Positions 34,529 to 43,282 of a DNA stretch of 64,000 nt are shown here, one piece after another (within the stretch, counting starts at the first letter, position 1; every line of letters starts with the position of its first letter). Position numbers and translations under genes: made by a program. The stretch lies in contig NZ_KE387209.1 of assembly GCF_000430725.1 (NCBI RefSeq), forward strand, positions 188,415-252,414. The letters run 5' to 3'. Origin of the DNA: Azohydromonas australica DSM 1124. GTDB taxonomy: Bacteria > Pseudomonadota > Gammaproteobacteria > Burkholderiales > Burkholderiaceae_C. Under the pieces are notes generated by a model. That model did not search any database, was not told the DNA's origin, and saw only the letters and a program-made list of their open reading frames with translations.

Positions 34529-35959
34529 TCAGCTCATGATACGCAGGACCTCGGAAATGTCTGCCACGGATTCCAGCCGCCCCACCGTCGCGATGAGGCG
34601 ATCCGCCGTGTCAGCGGGCAGCTCACGGGCAGCAAAGGTGGCGCAGTCCCTGGACTTGGTAGCGAACTCGGCATCCGTCATTGCGTTCTTCGGATGCCCC
34701 TTGGGATAATCCACGCGCCCCTCGATCGTCTGGCCATCGCGGAACTGGATGCTCACCTTGGCTGGAGTCACGAAACGGTGCCAGTCACGGTCGATGTCCG
34801 CATCGACGTAGGGCTTCACGCGCGAGGCGAGGTCAAGAATGTCAGCGCGTTGCAGTCCTTCATCCGAGAAATGGCGCATGCCCAGGCTGCCATCGATCCA
34901 GGATGCAGCCACCGTGTAGGGAATGCTGAACTGGGCCTCGACGATGGTGCGGGGTGCCAGGCGAACATGTTCGGGCACGCAGACCATCTGGTAGCCCGGC
35001 GCCGTCACGCCGACACGGATCGACTCGATGTCGCTGGCCGGACGGTTCACCTGCGCACGCAGCTGCAGCACCGTGTCGATAGCGGCATGCGTGTCACGGC
35101 AGCACGGATAGGGCTTGTAGCTCAAGTTCAGCAGCTCGAAGCGGCTGCCCAGGTCCTTGCGTACCACCTCCGCATCGACACGGTCGTGAAGGTAGACGCG
35201 GAAGAAGCCGTCGGCGCCCTCGAACACGTGCTGGGCACCGCGAATGCCGCGTTTGGCCAGCTGCACTGCGACCACCGCCGCCTGTGCCGCCAAGCCAGGC
35301 TGCAGCCGCTTCATCAGAGAGGCATCGCGGGTGACTTGATGGTTGCCGGCAACCGAGCTGTAGACGATGCCAAACGCATTGACCATCTCCTCCGGCGTCA
35401 GTCCCAGAGCGCGTCCGGCCGCTGCCGTCGCGCCGAAGTAGCCCAGCAGCGAGGTATAGATGAAGCCGCTTTCGACGATGTCGACCTTGACCGCCACGCC
35501 GAGGCGGCAGGTCACTTCGAGGCCGGCCGCGACTGCGGCAATCAGATCAGCACCGGAGAGCTCGCCACGCAGCTGGCCTGCGGCGATCGCCGCCGGAACA
35601 GCAGTCACGCCGGCATGGAGGATGGCGCCATCGTGCGTGTCGTCATAGTCGCGCGCATGGGACATGCCGCCATTGACCCAGGCGGCCTGGTGCGCCGGGA
35701 ACTTGCCGCCGAACACGAACATGTCGGCCTGGCCCACACCCGCCCATTCCCTCACGAGCCCTGAGACTTCGGCAATGGCCTTTGCCGACGAGCCCGCCAG
35801 CGCACAGGACAGCGTGTCGAGGATATTGGTCTTGACTGCCTTGACGACGCCAGGATCGAGCTGCCGGGCATCGATGGTTGCGGCAAAGCGTGCCACGTCG
35901 ATGACGAGATCGGGCATGTCGGGGCGGGCTTTTTCAGCGGATGCGTGGGATGAGCTCAT
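34529..35959 (-). CDS. MmgE/PrpD family protein
   Basis: 476-residue member of the family that includes 2-methylcitrate dehydratase and cis-aconitate decarboxylase. Conserved blocks: KTNILDTLSCALAGSSAKA, WVNGGMSHARDYDDTHDGAI with HAGVTAVPAAIA (active-site Asp/His region), GLEVTCRLG, GVAVKVDIVESGFIYTSLLG and LSYKPYPCCRDTHAAIDTVL. The ATG at 35959 (MSSSHASAEKA) has AGGA upstream and starts where similarity begins. It follows a second PrpD-like gene by 81 nt on the same strand behind site F. Substrate not deducible; a tricarboxylate or related acid is likely from family knowledge. Confidence 0.9.
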   Translation of the reverse strand: MSSSHASAEKARPDMPDLVIDVARFAATIDARQLDPGVVKAVKTNILDTLSCALAGSSAKAIAEVSGLVREWAGVGQADMFVFGGKFPAHQAAWVNGGMSHARDYDDTHDGAILHAGVTAVPAAIAAGQLRGELSGADLIAAVAAGLEVTCRLGVAVKVDIVESGFIYTSLLGYFGATAAAGRALGLTPEEMVNAFGIVYSSVAGNHQVTRDASLMKRLQPGLAAQAAVVAVQLAKRGIRGAQHVFEGADGFFRVYLHDRVDAEVVRKDLGSRFELLNLSYKPYPCCRDTHAAIDTVLQLRAQVNRPASDIESIRVGVTAPGYQMVCVPEHVRLAPRTIVEAQFSIPYTVAASWIDGSLGMRHFSDEGLQRADILDLASRVKPYVDADIDRDWHRFVTPAKVSIQFRDGQTIEGRVDYPKGHPKNAMTDAEFATKSRDCATFAARELPADTADRLIATVGRLESVADISEVLRIMS

Positions 35960-36040
35960 GGCGGATTCCTGATGAGATGGATGAATGGGAGCGTGGCAGT
36001 TCAATGGGACGCAATTCGCAGGGGCGATGGGCGCAAGGCC

Positions 36041-37420
36041 TTACCCGCCCCAGGCAGCGGCGATACGCCGGCCCACCTCGGGCAGCTCGGCGACACCGCG
36101 GCAAAGGCCAAGCAGTTCATCACGCGCGGCAGGCGGCAACACTGTGTCGACCTGCGCGCTGAACTTGGCGTCCAGCTCTGCGTCCGTCATGGGCCGGGCG
36201 ATGCTGCCGCGTGCATGCTCCACGTGCGCACGGTACGCAGTGCCGTGGGTAAGCTTCACTTCGGCGACAGCCTCGTCTCGGGCCAGCGCGGGGTCGGCCA
36301 CCGCGGTGATGCGTGCGCGCAGCGCCGCAACGGCCGGATCGTCAATGCAGGCCTGCTGCAGTTGCGCCAGGCCGGCGGCGCGCTGCACGAGGCAGGCCGC
36401 GGCCCAATGGTACAGGCTGATCTGCGCCTGCACGGGATCTTCCGGCTTGCGCCGGTCGGTCAGCTCCAAAGCGAGCGGATGCACGCGCAACGTCACTGTC
36501 TCCAGCAGTGCATTGCTAGGCAGCTGCTGCGCGATGTCCATGCAAGCGTCGATGGCCGGCTGGACCACGATGCCGGACGGATAGGGCTTGTAAGCATTGG
36601 CCATCAGCTCGAAATGCCGGCCCAGCCCATCGGCAGCACGGTTCAGATCGCCGCCTGCACCAAAGACATCGACAAATCCCTTCGCGCCTTCCAGCACGTG
36701 GTCAGTGCACGTCACGCCCTTGAAGGCAAGCGTCGCCGCGGACACGCCGCAGCGCGCCGCATGCGCCGGTACGAAGAACGCGGCCATCGCGCCATGAGTG
36801 CCGCGGAAACCCGCGGCCTGCGCCGCGGCCAGTCCTAGGGCCCAGCGCATGCGCTGCTCGTCAAGTTGCATCAGGCGACCCAGTGCCGCCGCGGCGCCGA
36901 TCGGCCCGGTGAGCCCAGTGACGAAGAACCCCAGATTGGCCCGCGCTGGCGGCAGCAGCAGGACGTTGCTCAGGCGGCATTCGATCTCGATGCCCACGGC
37001 CAGCGCTGTGAGGAATTCTTCGCCCGCTACAGCGTGCTGCTCGCTGTAGGCGAACAGCGCTGCGGCGACCGGTCCGGTTGGATGCGTCACGGTGGCCAAG
37101 TGCGTATCGTCGAAGGACAGCACGCTGGAGCTCAGGCAGTTGACAAAGGCTGCGTTGGCCACGTCCGTTCGCCGACCGCGTCCGATGAGAGAGGCCTGCG
37201 CACGGCCTCCGGCTTCCAGGGCCACGTCGGCCGCGATCCCGACTGCAGGGTCTTGACAGCCTCCAAACACGCAACCCATCCAGTTCAGGAACGCACGTGC
37301 GCTTTCTGCCTTCACCGCGTCGGGCAGTTCCGCAAAGCGCGTGTGCACGGCGAAGGCGGCGAGCTCGCGCGTGATGCTGCGCGGCGGCTGGGGCTTCTCG
37401 GCCGAGTTCATCAAATCCAT
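36041..37420 (-). CDS. MmgE/PrpD family protein, second copy
   Basis: 459-residue paralogue with ARAFLNWMGCVFGGCQDPAV, SSVLSFDDTHLATVTHPTGP (the active-site region; Asp and His kept), VGIEIECRLSNVLL, GFFVTGLTGPIGAAAALGRL and NAYKPYPSGIVVQPAIDACM. ATG at 37420 follows AAAGGAAACGAATCC. It is the first gene behind operator site F and forms a two-gene unit with the copy downstream. The two proteins differ strongly, so they may act on successive or stereochemically different substrates, or form a hetero-oligomer (inference). Confidence 0.9.
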   Translation of the reverse strand: MDLMNSAEKPQPPRSITRELAAFAVHTRFAELPDAVKAESARAFLNWMGCVFGGCQDPAVGIAADVALEAGGRAQASLIGRGRRTDVANAAFVNCLSSSVLSFDDTHLATVTHPTGPVAAALFAYSEQHAVAGEEFLTALAVGIEIECRLSNVLLLPPARANLGFFVTGLTGPIGAAAALGRLMQLDEQRMRWALGLAAAQAAGFRGTHGAMAAFFVPAHAARCGVSAATLAFKGVTCTDHVLEGAKGFVDVFGAGGDLNRAADGLGRHFELMANAYKPYPSGIVVQPAIDACMDIAQQLPSNALLETVTLRVHPLALELTDRRKPEDPVQAQISLYHWAAACLVQRAAGLAQLQQACIDDPAVAALRARITAVADPALARDEAVAEVKLTHGTAYRAHVEHARGSIARPMTDAELDAKFSAQVDTVLPPAARDELLGLCRGVAELPEVGRRIAAAWGG

Positions 37421-37531
37421 GGATTCGTTTCCTTTGTTGACGCACCGATTGCTGCCGCCATGGCGCCTCCCCGCAGGCGAAGGCGCGGGCTGCCTAAAGG
37501 CGGCCACCTTCAAAGTGACAGCAATCCTAGT

Positions 37532-37613
37532 GTTCGCTAGTACGAACCAGTGATCATATATGCGTCAATGTAAGTTATGCATGTGAGCCACGGCATAGGG
37601 GGTTTCGCCCATG
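37532..37613 (-). promoter_or_regulatory. Promoter with tandem palindromic operators (site F)
   Basis: GTTCGCTAGTACGAAC (37532-37547) and GATCATATATGCGTCA (37552-37567) have centres 20 bp apart. The shared box, on the minus strand GGGCGAAACCCCCTATGCCG, lies at 37592-37611. Distances between box and palindromes agree within 2 bp with sites C and D. Serves the PrpD-type pair. Confidence 0.7.
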
Positions 37614-37640
37614 TACGAATGAAGCCAAGGTGGGCATGGG

Positions 37641-37723
37641 CCCGGGGCAAACACCAATGCCGCGCAACGGCTCAGCACCTACACTTTTGCCGTCTATACG
37701 AATTAAGGTTCGTATATGCGAAT
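37641..37723 (+). promoter_or_regulatory. Promoter with tandem palindromic operators (site G)
   Basis: TGCCGTCTATACGAAT (37688-37703) and GTTCGTATATGCGAAT (37708-37723), centres 20 bp apart. A box resembling the others in the same orientation, GGGGCAAACACCAATGCCGC, ends near 37663. The leader to the Bug ATG at 37840 is about 115 nt. Together with site F this makes a divergent control region like D/E. Confidence 0.65.
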
Positions 37724-37839
37724 TAACTTAGTGGCGTGCAACAGTTCCAACACGGTCCGGCACCCGCGGGCAGGAACCTGCCTGAGGTCGTGCATGCCCC
37801 AGCGAGCTGACGCCGGTGACTCAACCAATGGAGAGACGC

Positions 37840-38862
37840 ATGAAATTCGGCCCCTCACGACGGCGCGCCCTGTGTGCCGTGGTTCTCGGCAATGGCCTGG
37901 GCAAGGCCCTGCACTGGCTCCCAGCCGTCGCCATGGTCACCTGTGCCAGCGCTCAGGCTCAATCGTGGCCGGCCAAGCCCGTACGCATGGTCGTGCCCGT
38001 CTCCGCCGGAGGTGCAACGGATCAACTGGCACGGGTGGTGGCAGAGGCCCTGACACGCAACCTGGGTCAACAGTTCTTTGTGGACGTCAAACCTGGAGCT
38101 GCCGGCGCGATCGCGTCAATTGAAGTTGCCCACGCTCCCGCCGACGGCTACACGCTGCTGGTGGCCACAAGCAGTACGCATGCCGTCGCACCTGCCCTGT
38201 CAACGAAGCTGCGCTACAACCCGGTGGACGACTTCACCCCCATTGGGCTTATCGCGGAGGCCAACAATGTCGTGCTGGCATCACCGGCGCTCAACGTCAA
38301 GAATGTGCAGGAACTCATCGCGCTGGCCAAGCAAAAGCCCGGCTACGTCAATTTCGCCAGCAGCGGTATCGGTTCCTTCGGCCACCTCACCTTCGAGCTG
38401 TTGAAGGCCCAGGCCGGCATCTCGCTGACCCACATTCCCTATAAGGGGACCGCATCGTCGTACACGGACATGGTCAGCGGTTCGGTGCACCTCGCAGCAG
38501 ACGCAGTTACGTCGGCCATTCCCTACGTGAAGGACGGCCGTTTGCGCGCTCTGGCTGTCACGGGGCCGCGCCGCGCGTCCGTCGCACCCGACATCCCGAC
38601 AGTGGCCGAGTCCGGCGTGCCAGGATTCTCCGTGGTGTCGTGGTTCGGCCTCTATGCACCGCGTGGATTGCCTCCTGAGCAGGTGCGGCGCATCAATGGT
38701 GAACTCAACAAGGTGCTGAACTCGCCTGACGTGAAAGCCCGTTTCGCCGCCTGGGGCATCGACCCGGGACAAGGCTCAGCGACCGAGTTTGCAAAGCTGG
38801 TGGCTACTGACACGGCGCGCTGGCACCGCCTCGCCACGGAGAACAACATCAGGCTCGACTGA
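37840..38862 (+). CDS. Bug-type periplasmic receptor
   Basis: 340-residue TctC-family receptor with an unusually long signal region (MKFGPSRRRALCAVVLGNGL... to ASAQAQS). A basic RRR precedes the hydrophobic part. Then PVRMVVPVSAGGATDQLARV, ADGYTLLVATSSTHAVAP, PGYVNFASSGIGSFGHLTFE, IPYKGTASSYTDMVSG and GVPGFSVVSWFGLYAPRG. ATG at 37840 has GGAGAGACGC upstream and is preferred over the earlier in-frame ATGs. It is transcribed divergently from the PrpD pair and alone on its strand. Confidence 0.92.
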   Translation: MKFGPSRRRALCAVVLGNGLGKALHWLPAVAMVTCASAQAQSWPAKPVRMVVPVSAGGATDQLARVVAEALTRNLGQQFFVDVKPGAAGAIASIEVAHAPADGYTLLVATSSTHAVAPALSTKLRYNPVDDFTPIGLIAEANNVVLASPALNVKNVQELIALAKQKPGYVNFASSGIGSFGHLTFELLKAQAGISLTHIPYKGTASSYTDMVSGSVHLAADAVTSAIPYVKDGRLRALAVTGPRRASVAPDIPTVAESGVPGFSVVSWFGLYAPRGLPPEQVRRINGELNKVLNSPDVKARFAAWGIDPGQGSATEFAKLVATDTARWHRLATENNIRLD

Positions 38863-38960
38863 GCCAGGCCGGCGCTTCTTTGGGTTTCGGTCCTGGGCCG
38901 CACTGGCCACGAGTGGCTGGTGCGGCATTACTGTATGCCTGCCAGGCCGCAGCAAAGAAC

Positions 38961-39917
38961 TCAGCGACGCGCCTTTGGGCGTGACGTAGTCCAGTCCGAC
39001 ACAAGCATGCCGCCCTCATGGCTGCAGCAGTGCACTTGGCCGCGCACACGGTGCCCCGAGTGCCGTTGCGCGAATTCGAGCAATTCGTCCAGGGTTCGCA
39101 CGTCCACGCCCGTGTTCACGCCCAAGGCATGCAGCATTGTGGCAACAGACTGCTCAGGAGATTCCTTGGCGCTGATGTCACCGCGCCCCGCCCGGCGATA
39201 CCCGGCGACCGCAACATCAATCAACGTGGCCCCGGCTTGCATAGCCGCGCACACTGCAGCCCGACCCACCTCGCCGTCTCCATTCAAGTACGCCGACAAC
39301 GGCCGGTCGTCACCAAGGGCCCGCATTCCCGCAAGCATCCGCGCCACGTGCTGAGCAGCGGTGCGGCCTCGGGGGTCCGCGACGCCGATCACATCGCATC
39401 CCTCATCCAGAGCCACGCGAGCCACCAGCTGTGCGATTGAGCCACCGGCTTTGCCGTCCAGGCTGCTAAGCGCGGTGTCCAGCTGCACCTCCACCAAGCC
39501 CCGTACCCGCGCTGCTTCACGCGCGCGGCAGGCAGCACGCAGGGCGCCCTGCACTTGCCTGAAACCTGACTCCGGCTCCTTGTCCAAGGATTGCAAGCCG
39601 CCTTGCACAGAAAGCACAACCCGGTTGACGCCTTGCTCGAATGCAAGCCGCGCACACTCGGCATCGGTCGCGGTCGCACAAATCTCGAGATCCGGCAGTG
39701 TCGAAGCGAACAGGGCAACTTCGTGCATGTCGACATGGCGCGGATGCCCAGCCGGGAAATACGTTCCGACCCCGATGTGTCGAAGGCCCGCTGCGTAGGC
39801 GATAAGGATCCAGTCGCACTTGAACGCCGTGGGCATGTTGCAATCAAGATACTGCAGGCTGACTTCGCGCAGGGTGGCATATCTGGGCAACAGCGAAGCG
39901 TCCATCACCGTCCTCAT
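38961..39917 (-). CDS. HMG-CoA-lyase-like TIM-barrel protein lacking the family's catalytic motifs
   Basis: 318-residue protein with the overall pattern of the HMGL-like superfamily: LREVSLQYLDCNMPTAFKCD at the N-terminus, GLRHIGVGTYFP, VNRVVLSVQGG, GCDVIGVADPRGRTAAQHVA, QAGATLIDVAVAG and LGVNTGVDVRTLDEL. However, the catalytic Arg-Asp of the REVGPRDGLQ motif, the metal-binding HxH (here AYLNGDGEVG) and the active-site Cys loop GGCPYA (here YRRAGRGDIS) are all absent. It therefore cannot be a standard divalent-metal lyase. The start ATG at 39917 overlaps the AbrB stop by 4 nt (ATGA), so the two are translationally coupled. Its role is unknown: a binding protein, a different lyase chemistry or a regulator are all possible. 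Confidence 0.75.
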   Translation of the reverse strand: MRTVMDASLLPRYATLREVSLQYLDCNMPTAFKCDWILIAYAAGLRHIGVGTYFPAGHPRHVDMHEVALFASTLPDLEICATATDAECARLAFEQGVNRVVLSVQGGLQSLDKEPESGFRQVQGALRAACRAREAARVRGLVEVQLDTALSSLDGKAGGSIAQLVARVALDEGCDVIGVADPRGRTAAQHVARMLAGMRALGDDRPLSAYLNGDGEVGRAAVCAAMQAGATLIDVAVAGYRRAGRGDISAKESPEQSVATMLHALGVNTGVDVRTLDELLEFAQRHSGHRVRGQVHCCSHEGGMLVSDWTTSRPKARR

Positions 39918-40996
39918 CGAGTGGCATTTCGGGCCGCGAAGCGGGCCGTCATGGGCCCCAGGAGCACCACGGTCACAAGGCGCAGCACCTGCATCGTCAT
40001 CACAAAGGGCTCGTCGATACGGTTGGACACGGCAATGATGGCCACGGAATCGATTCCGCCAGGGCTCATGGCCAAGTAGGCCGTCATCGGGTCTACGCCG
40101 GCTGCCATGACGAGCAACGCTGCAAACGCGGCGCAGACGGCGATCAGAGCACTCGTGCAAGCGACAATGCGCGGCAGGCTGCGCGCGGCATGCAGCAGCA
40201 AGTCTCGGTTGAACTTCAACCCTATGCTCCAGCCAATGACAGCAAAGGCCAGTGCGAGAACCCAGTAAGTCAGCTCGATCTCCATGATTCCCATGCGCTG
40301 CAGACTGATGGCAGCGAACATGGGAAACACCAGCGCTGCGCTCGGCCACCGCGCCAGCCGCGCAACTACATGGCCAGACAGGGCTATCACGACAGTGGCG
40401 GCCAGGAACTCCCAATGCACGGGTCGGTCGAGCGGGAAAACCGCTGCCGTGCCGACGCTATGTTCACCCAGCACATGGGCAACGATTGAAGCCACTCCAG
40501 CGACCAGAAGTACGCGCAGATACTGCATCAACGCGACCAGCCGGGCATCTGCTCCGTAGTTGGCGGACATCAAGGTCATGGCAGAAGCCGCTCCCGGGCT
40601 CATACCCCAGACGGCCGTGCTGCCGGGCAGGAACCGCATTCTCATCATCCACCACCCCAGCAGTGTGCTTGCAGCGATGACTGCAAGCACACCGCTCAGG
40701 AACACAGGCCACCGCTGCAGCAGATCCATGGATGCAGATGCACTGAAGGACCTCGCGATCATGCAGCCGACCATGCCCTGCCCCCAGCCCATCAGCGTGC
40801 GTGCAACGGCAATGCGATGGCCCGCTGTGCCCATGCCGATGGCCGCAACCATGCAGCCAAGCAGCACTGCTGCGGGTATACCGCCCAGCGTGAATGCTCC
40901 GGCTACAGCGGCAGAAGATACGAGCAGCAGCAGCCATTGCCAAGCGGGCTTCAGTCTGGCGATGCAACTTGAATCGGCGTCAGCGTTGGATAGCAA
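39914..40996 (-). CDS. AbrB/PF05145 family membrane protein
   Basis: 360-residue inner-membrane protein with about ten hydrophobic helices and the two internal repeats typical of this family: WGMSPGAASAMTLMSANYGAD near residue 135 and AYLAMSPGGIDSVAIIAV near 315. The family (misnamed ammonia monooxygenase / AbrB regulator) is thought to be a transporter-like protein; its substrate is unknown. The start is a TTG at 40996 (LSNADADSS) with AGAGGAC about 10 nt upstream. It is the first gene of a two-gene unit with the HMGL-like protein. Site H lies 280 bp upstream; the sequence between is without recognised genes. Confidence 0.85.
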   Translation of the reverse strand: MLSNADADSSCIARLKPAWQWLLLLVSSAAVAGAFTLGGIPAAVLLGCMVAAIGMGTAGHRIAVARTLMGWGQGMVGCMIARSFSASASMDLLQRWPVFLSGVLAVIAASTLLGWWMMRMRFLPGSTAVWGMSPGAASAMTLMSANYGADARLVALMQYLRVLLVAGVASIVAHVLGEHSVGTAAVFPLDRPVHWEFLAATVVIALSGHVVARLARWPSAALVFPMFAAISLQRMGIMEIELTYWVLALAFAVIGWSIGLKFNRDLLLHAARSLPRIVACTSALIAVCAAFAALLVMAAGVDPMTAYLAMSPGGIDSVAIIAVSNRIDEPFVMTMQVLRLVTVVLLGPMTARFAARNATR

Positions 40997-41273
40997 TTGA
41001 CAAGTCCTCTTCTTTGTTTACAACCGCTCCGTTCTGCCTGCTGCTTCTTCTACTTCCATGACTTGGACGACACAGGTTGTGCGGGCCAATAACATGCTGG
41101 AACCGTGGCCGCTTGCTCCACGGTTCGGCTGGCGCCTCGGCCATGCAGCGGCGTGCCGTCGTGACACAGCCAGCCAGTACCATTGCCCTGCCACGGCCTT
41201 GACTGGCATGGGCGGTTATCAGACTGCCAAGCGCAGCGCCAATGACGAGTTGGCATCGAACATCACGAATTCC

Positions 41274-41355
41274 GTTCATATATGCGAACACTCTTTCGTA
41301 TATATGAACATGGTAAGATGAAGCAGGCTCACTAGCCATCCGTGTTTTCGCTTAG
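41274..41355 (-). promoter_or_regulatory. Tandem palindromic operators (site H)
   Basis: GTTCATATATGCGAAC (41274-41289) and TTTCGTATATATGAAC (41294-41309), centres 20 bp apart. On the minus strand CCTAAGCGAAAACACGGATG at 41336-41355 resembles the shared box at the expected distance. The nearest minus-strand gene is AbrB, with a leader of about 280 nt; a plus-strand target is not visible. Confidence 0.65.
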
Positions 41356-41664
41356 GCCCCAGAGTCATCGGGGCCGACCGGGAATCGGCTCAGGAGCCGT
41401 TACCGGAATCGGGCGGTCTACCAGACACTTCAGGCCACTATCTCTTGTGATCAACGCCAGTGTCGGCATCACGAGCGCCATCCAGTCCCTTTGGCAGTTG
41501 GTTACTTTTCATCCAGCAGCATCGTTCCCACAAGCAATCGCACCACCGGCAAGCCAGGCTTGAATGGCGCGACATGACTGGCCGAATGACGGCGCAGCAA
41601 CGTTGTTTAGGGCAAAGCTGAATAAGGTCCGTGACAGGGGTGGCTGGTACGGTGGTGGGGTCGT
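41356..41664. other. Short intergenic stretch before the IS cluster
   Basis: About 310 bp without recognised genes between site H and the IS5 remnant. The last bases before 41665 (ending near GGTGGGGTCGT) probably belong to the IS5 left end. Confidence 0.35.
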
Positions 41665-42143
41665 ATGAAGCAACAGACCCTTGCTATGGCCGCTGACCAG
41701 GAAGCCGGATTAGAACGCTACCGCCGTCCGACCGGGCGCGACGTGTTCCTGGCGACGATGGAAGAGATCGTGCCGTGGCAGGAACTGTGTGCGGTGATCG
41801 GGCCCCACTATCCCAAGGCCGGTAACGGTCGCCCGCCAATCGGGCTGGAGCGTATGCTGCGCATGTACTTCGTGCAGCACTGGTTAACCTTGCCGCCGGT
41901 GCCTGCGAGGAGGCACTGCTGGACAGTACGGCTCTGCGCCGATTCGTGAGCATTGAGCTGGGCCGCGAGCGCGTGCCTGACCGCACGACGCTGCTGAGCG
42001 TTTCGCCGTCTGCTGGAACGCCACAAGCTGGGAGAGCAGTTGTTTGCCACGGTCGGCCAGGTACTTCAGGCCCGCGGCCTGAAGTTGGGCACCGGCACGA
42101 TTGTGGATCGCCACCATCATCGGGGCGCCGAGCTCGACGAATA
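41665..42143 (+). pseudogene. IS5-family transposase, 5' part only, frameshifted
   Basis: MKQQTLAMAADQEAGLERYR and GNGRPPIGLERMLRMYFVQH are the well-conserved N-terminus of IS5-type transposases. The frame is lost at about 41890, and ACEEALLDSTALRRFVSIEL, GRERVPDRTTLL and LKLGTGTIVD follow in other frames up to about 42143, where the IS1111-type element begins. Probably truncated by that insertion. Confidence 0.85.
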
Positions 42144-42252
42144 ACGTCGACAAGTGTCGGGGGCGGTTAGAAAGCGCGTTAATGGGATGGTCAGCCCGGT
42201 CCCTCGCAGCGACGTACGCTGCGGACTGCTCTCTCACCCTGTGGAGGCCATC

Positions 42253-43282
42253 ATGGGCGACATCTCGCTGATCGGTATCGACCTGGGCAAGCACAGTTTT
42301 CACCTGCATGCGCAGGACAGCTCAGGGCACATGGTATTTCGCAAGAAGCTGACCCGCAGCCAGCTGCTGGCGCAGCTCGGCAATTTCCAGGCATGCACTG
42401 TCGCGATGGAGTCGTGTGCCGGTGCCCACTGGCTTGCGCGCCGCCTGGCTGCCACGGGCCACCAGCCCAAGCTCATTCCGCCCCAGTTTGTGAAGCCCTT
42501 CGTGAAGGGCAACAAGAGCGACTTCGCCGACGCGGAGGCGATCTGTGAGGCCGCCGTGCGGCCAAACATGCATTTCGCCGCGCCGCGCACCGAGGCGCAG
42601 CAGGCCCTTTCGGCGCTGCACCGGGTGCGTGAAGCACTGGTTGGGGACCACACCTGCACCACCAACCAGATCCACGCGTTCCTGCTGGAGTTCGGCATCA
42701 GCCTAGCCAAGGGCGAGGAGGCCATCAAGGCAGTGCCTGTCCTGCTGGCTCGGCATGAGGATCTACCCCCGGCAATCGTCGATGTCCTGCTTCGACTGCA
42801 GGCTCACCACAAGTATCTCGACGGCCAGATCGCTGATGTAGACCGCGAGATCAAGCGCCAGCTCAAGGCCGACGAGCGTAGCAGTCGGCTGCTGGAGATA
42901 CCGGGCGTTGGCCCGGTTACGGCCAGCGCGCTCTCCATCGAGCTCGGTGATCCTCACCGATTCAAGAATGCTCGCCAATTCGCTGCGTCGCTGGGCCTTG
43001 TAACCCGGGCAGTACAGCACAGGAGACAAGCCGAAGCTCCTGGGCATCAGCAAGCGAGGCGACAAGAAGTTGCGCTCGCTTCTTGTGCTGGGTGCACGGA
43101 GCCTCATGAAGCACATCGAGCGGCGAACCGACGTCATTGGGCGCTGGGTCTGCGCCATGCTCGCGCGCCGACATTCCAACGTGGTGGCCTGCGCGCTGGC
43201 CAACAAGCTCGCCAGGATCGCATGGGCAATGCTGGCCAGGGGATCGCACTTTGACCCTGGCCGATCGGCGATGGCCGCTTGA
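42253..43282 (+). pseudogene. IS110-family (IS1111 group) transposase, one frameshift
   Basis: MGDISLIGIDLGKHSFHLHA (first Asp of the DEDD domain), AMESCAGAHWLARRL, KGNKSDFADAEAICEAA and the helix-hairpin-helix LEIPGVGPVTASALSIELGD are intact from 42253. At about 43010 the frame shifts; the C-terminus with the STGDKPKLLGISKRGDKKLR serine region, LLVLGARSLMKH and LARIAWAMLARG continues in another frame to 43282. IS110-family enzymes are bridge-RNA-guided serine/DEDD recombinases; in the IS1111 group the RNA is encoded in the longer 3' non-coding end, here 43283-43450 or so. A single indel suggests recent inactivation, or a sequencing error. Confidence 0.85.

Noticed and set aside
40980-41339. 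119-residue minus frame crossing operator site H
   Set aside because: It would place coding sequence across the palindromes and has no family match; the AbrB start at 40996 explains the region.
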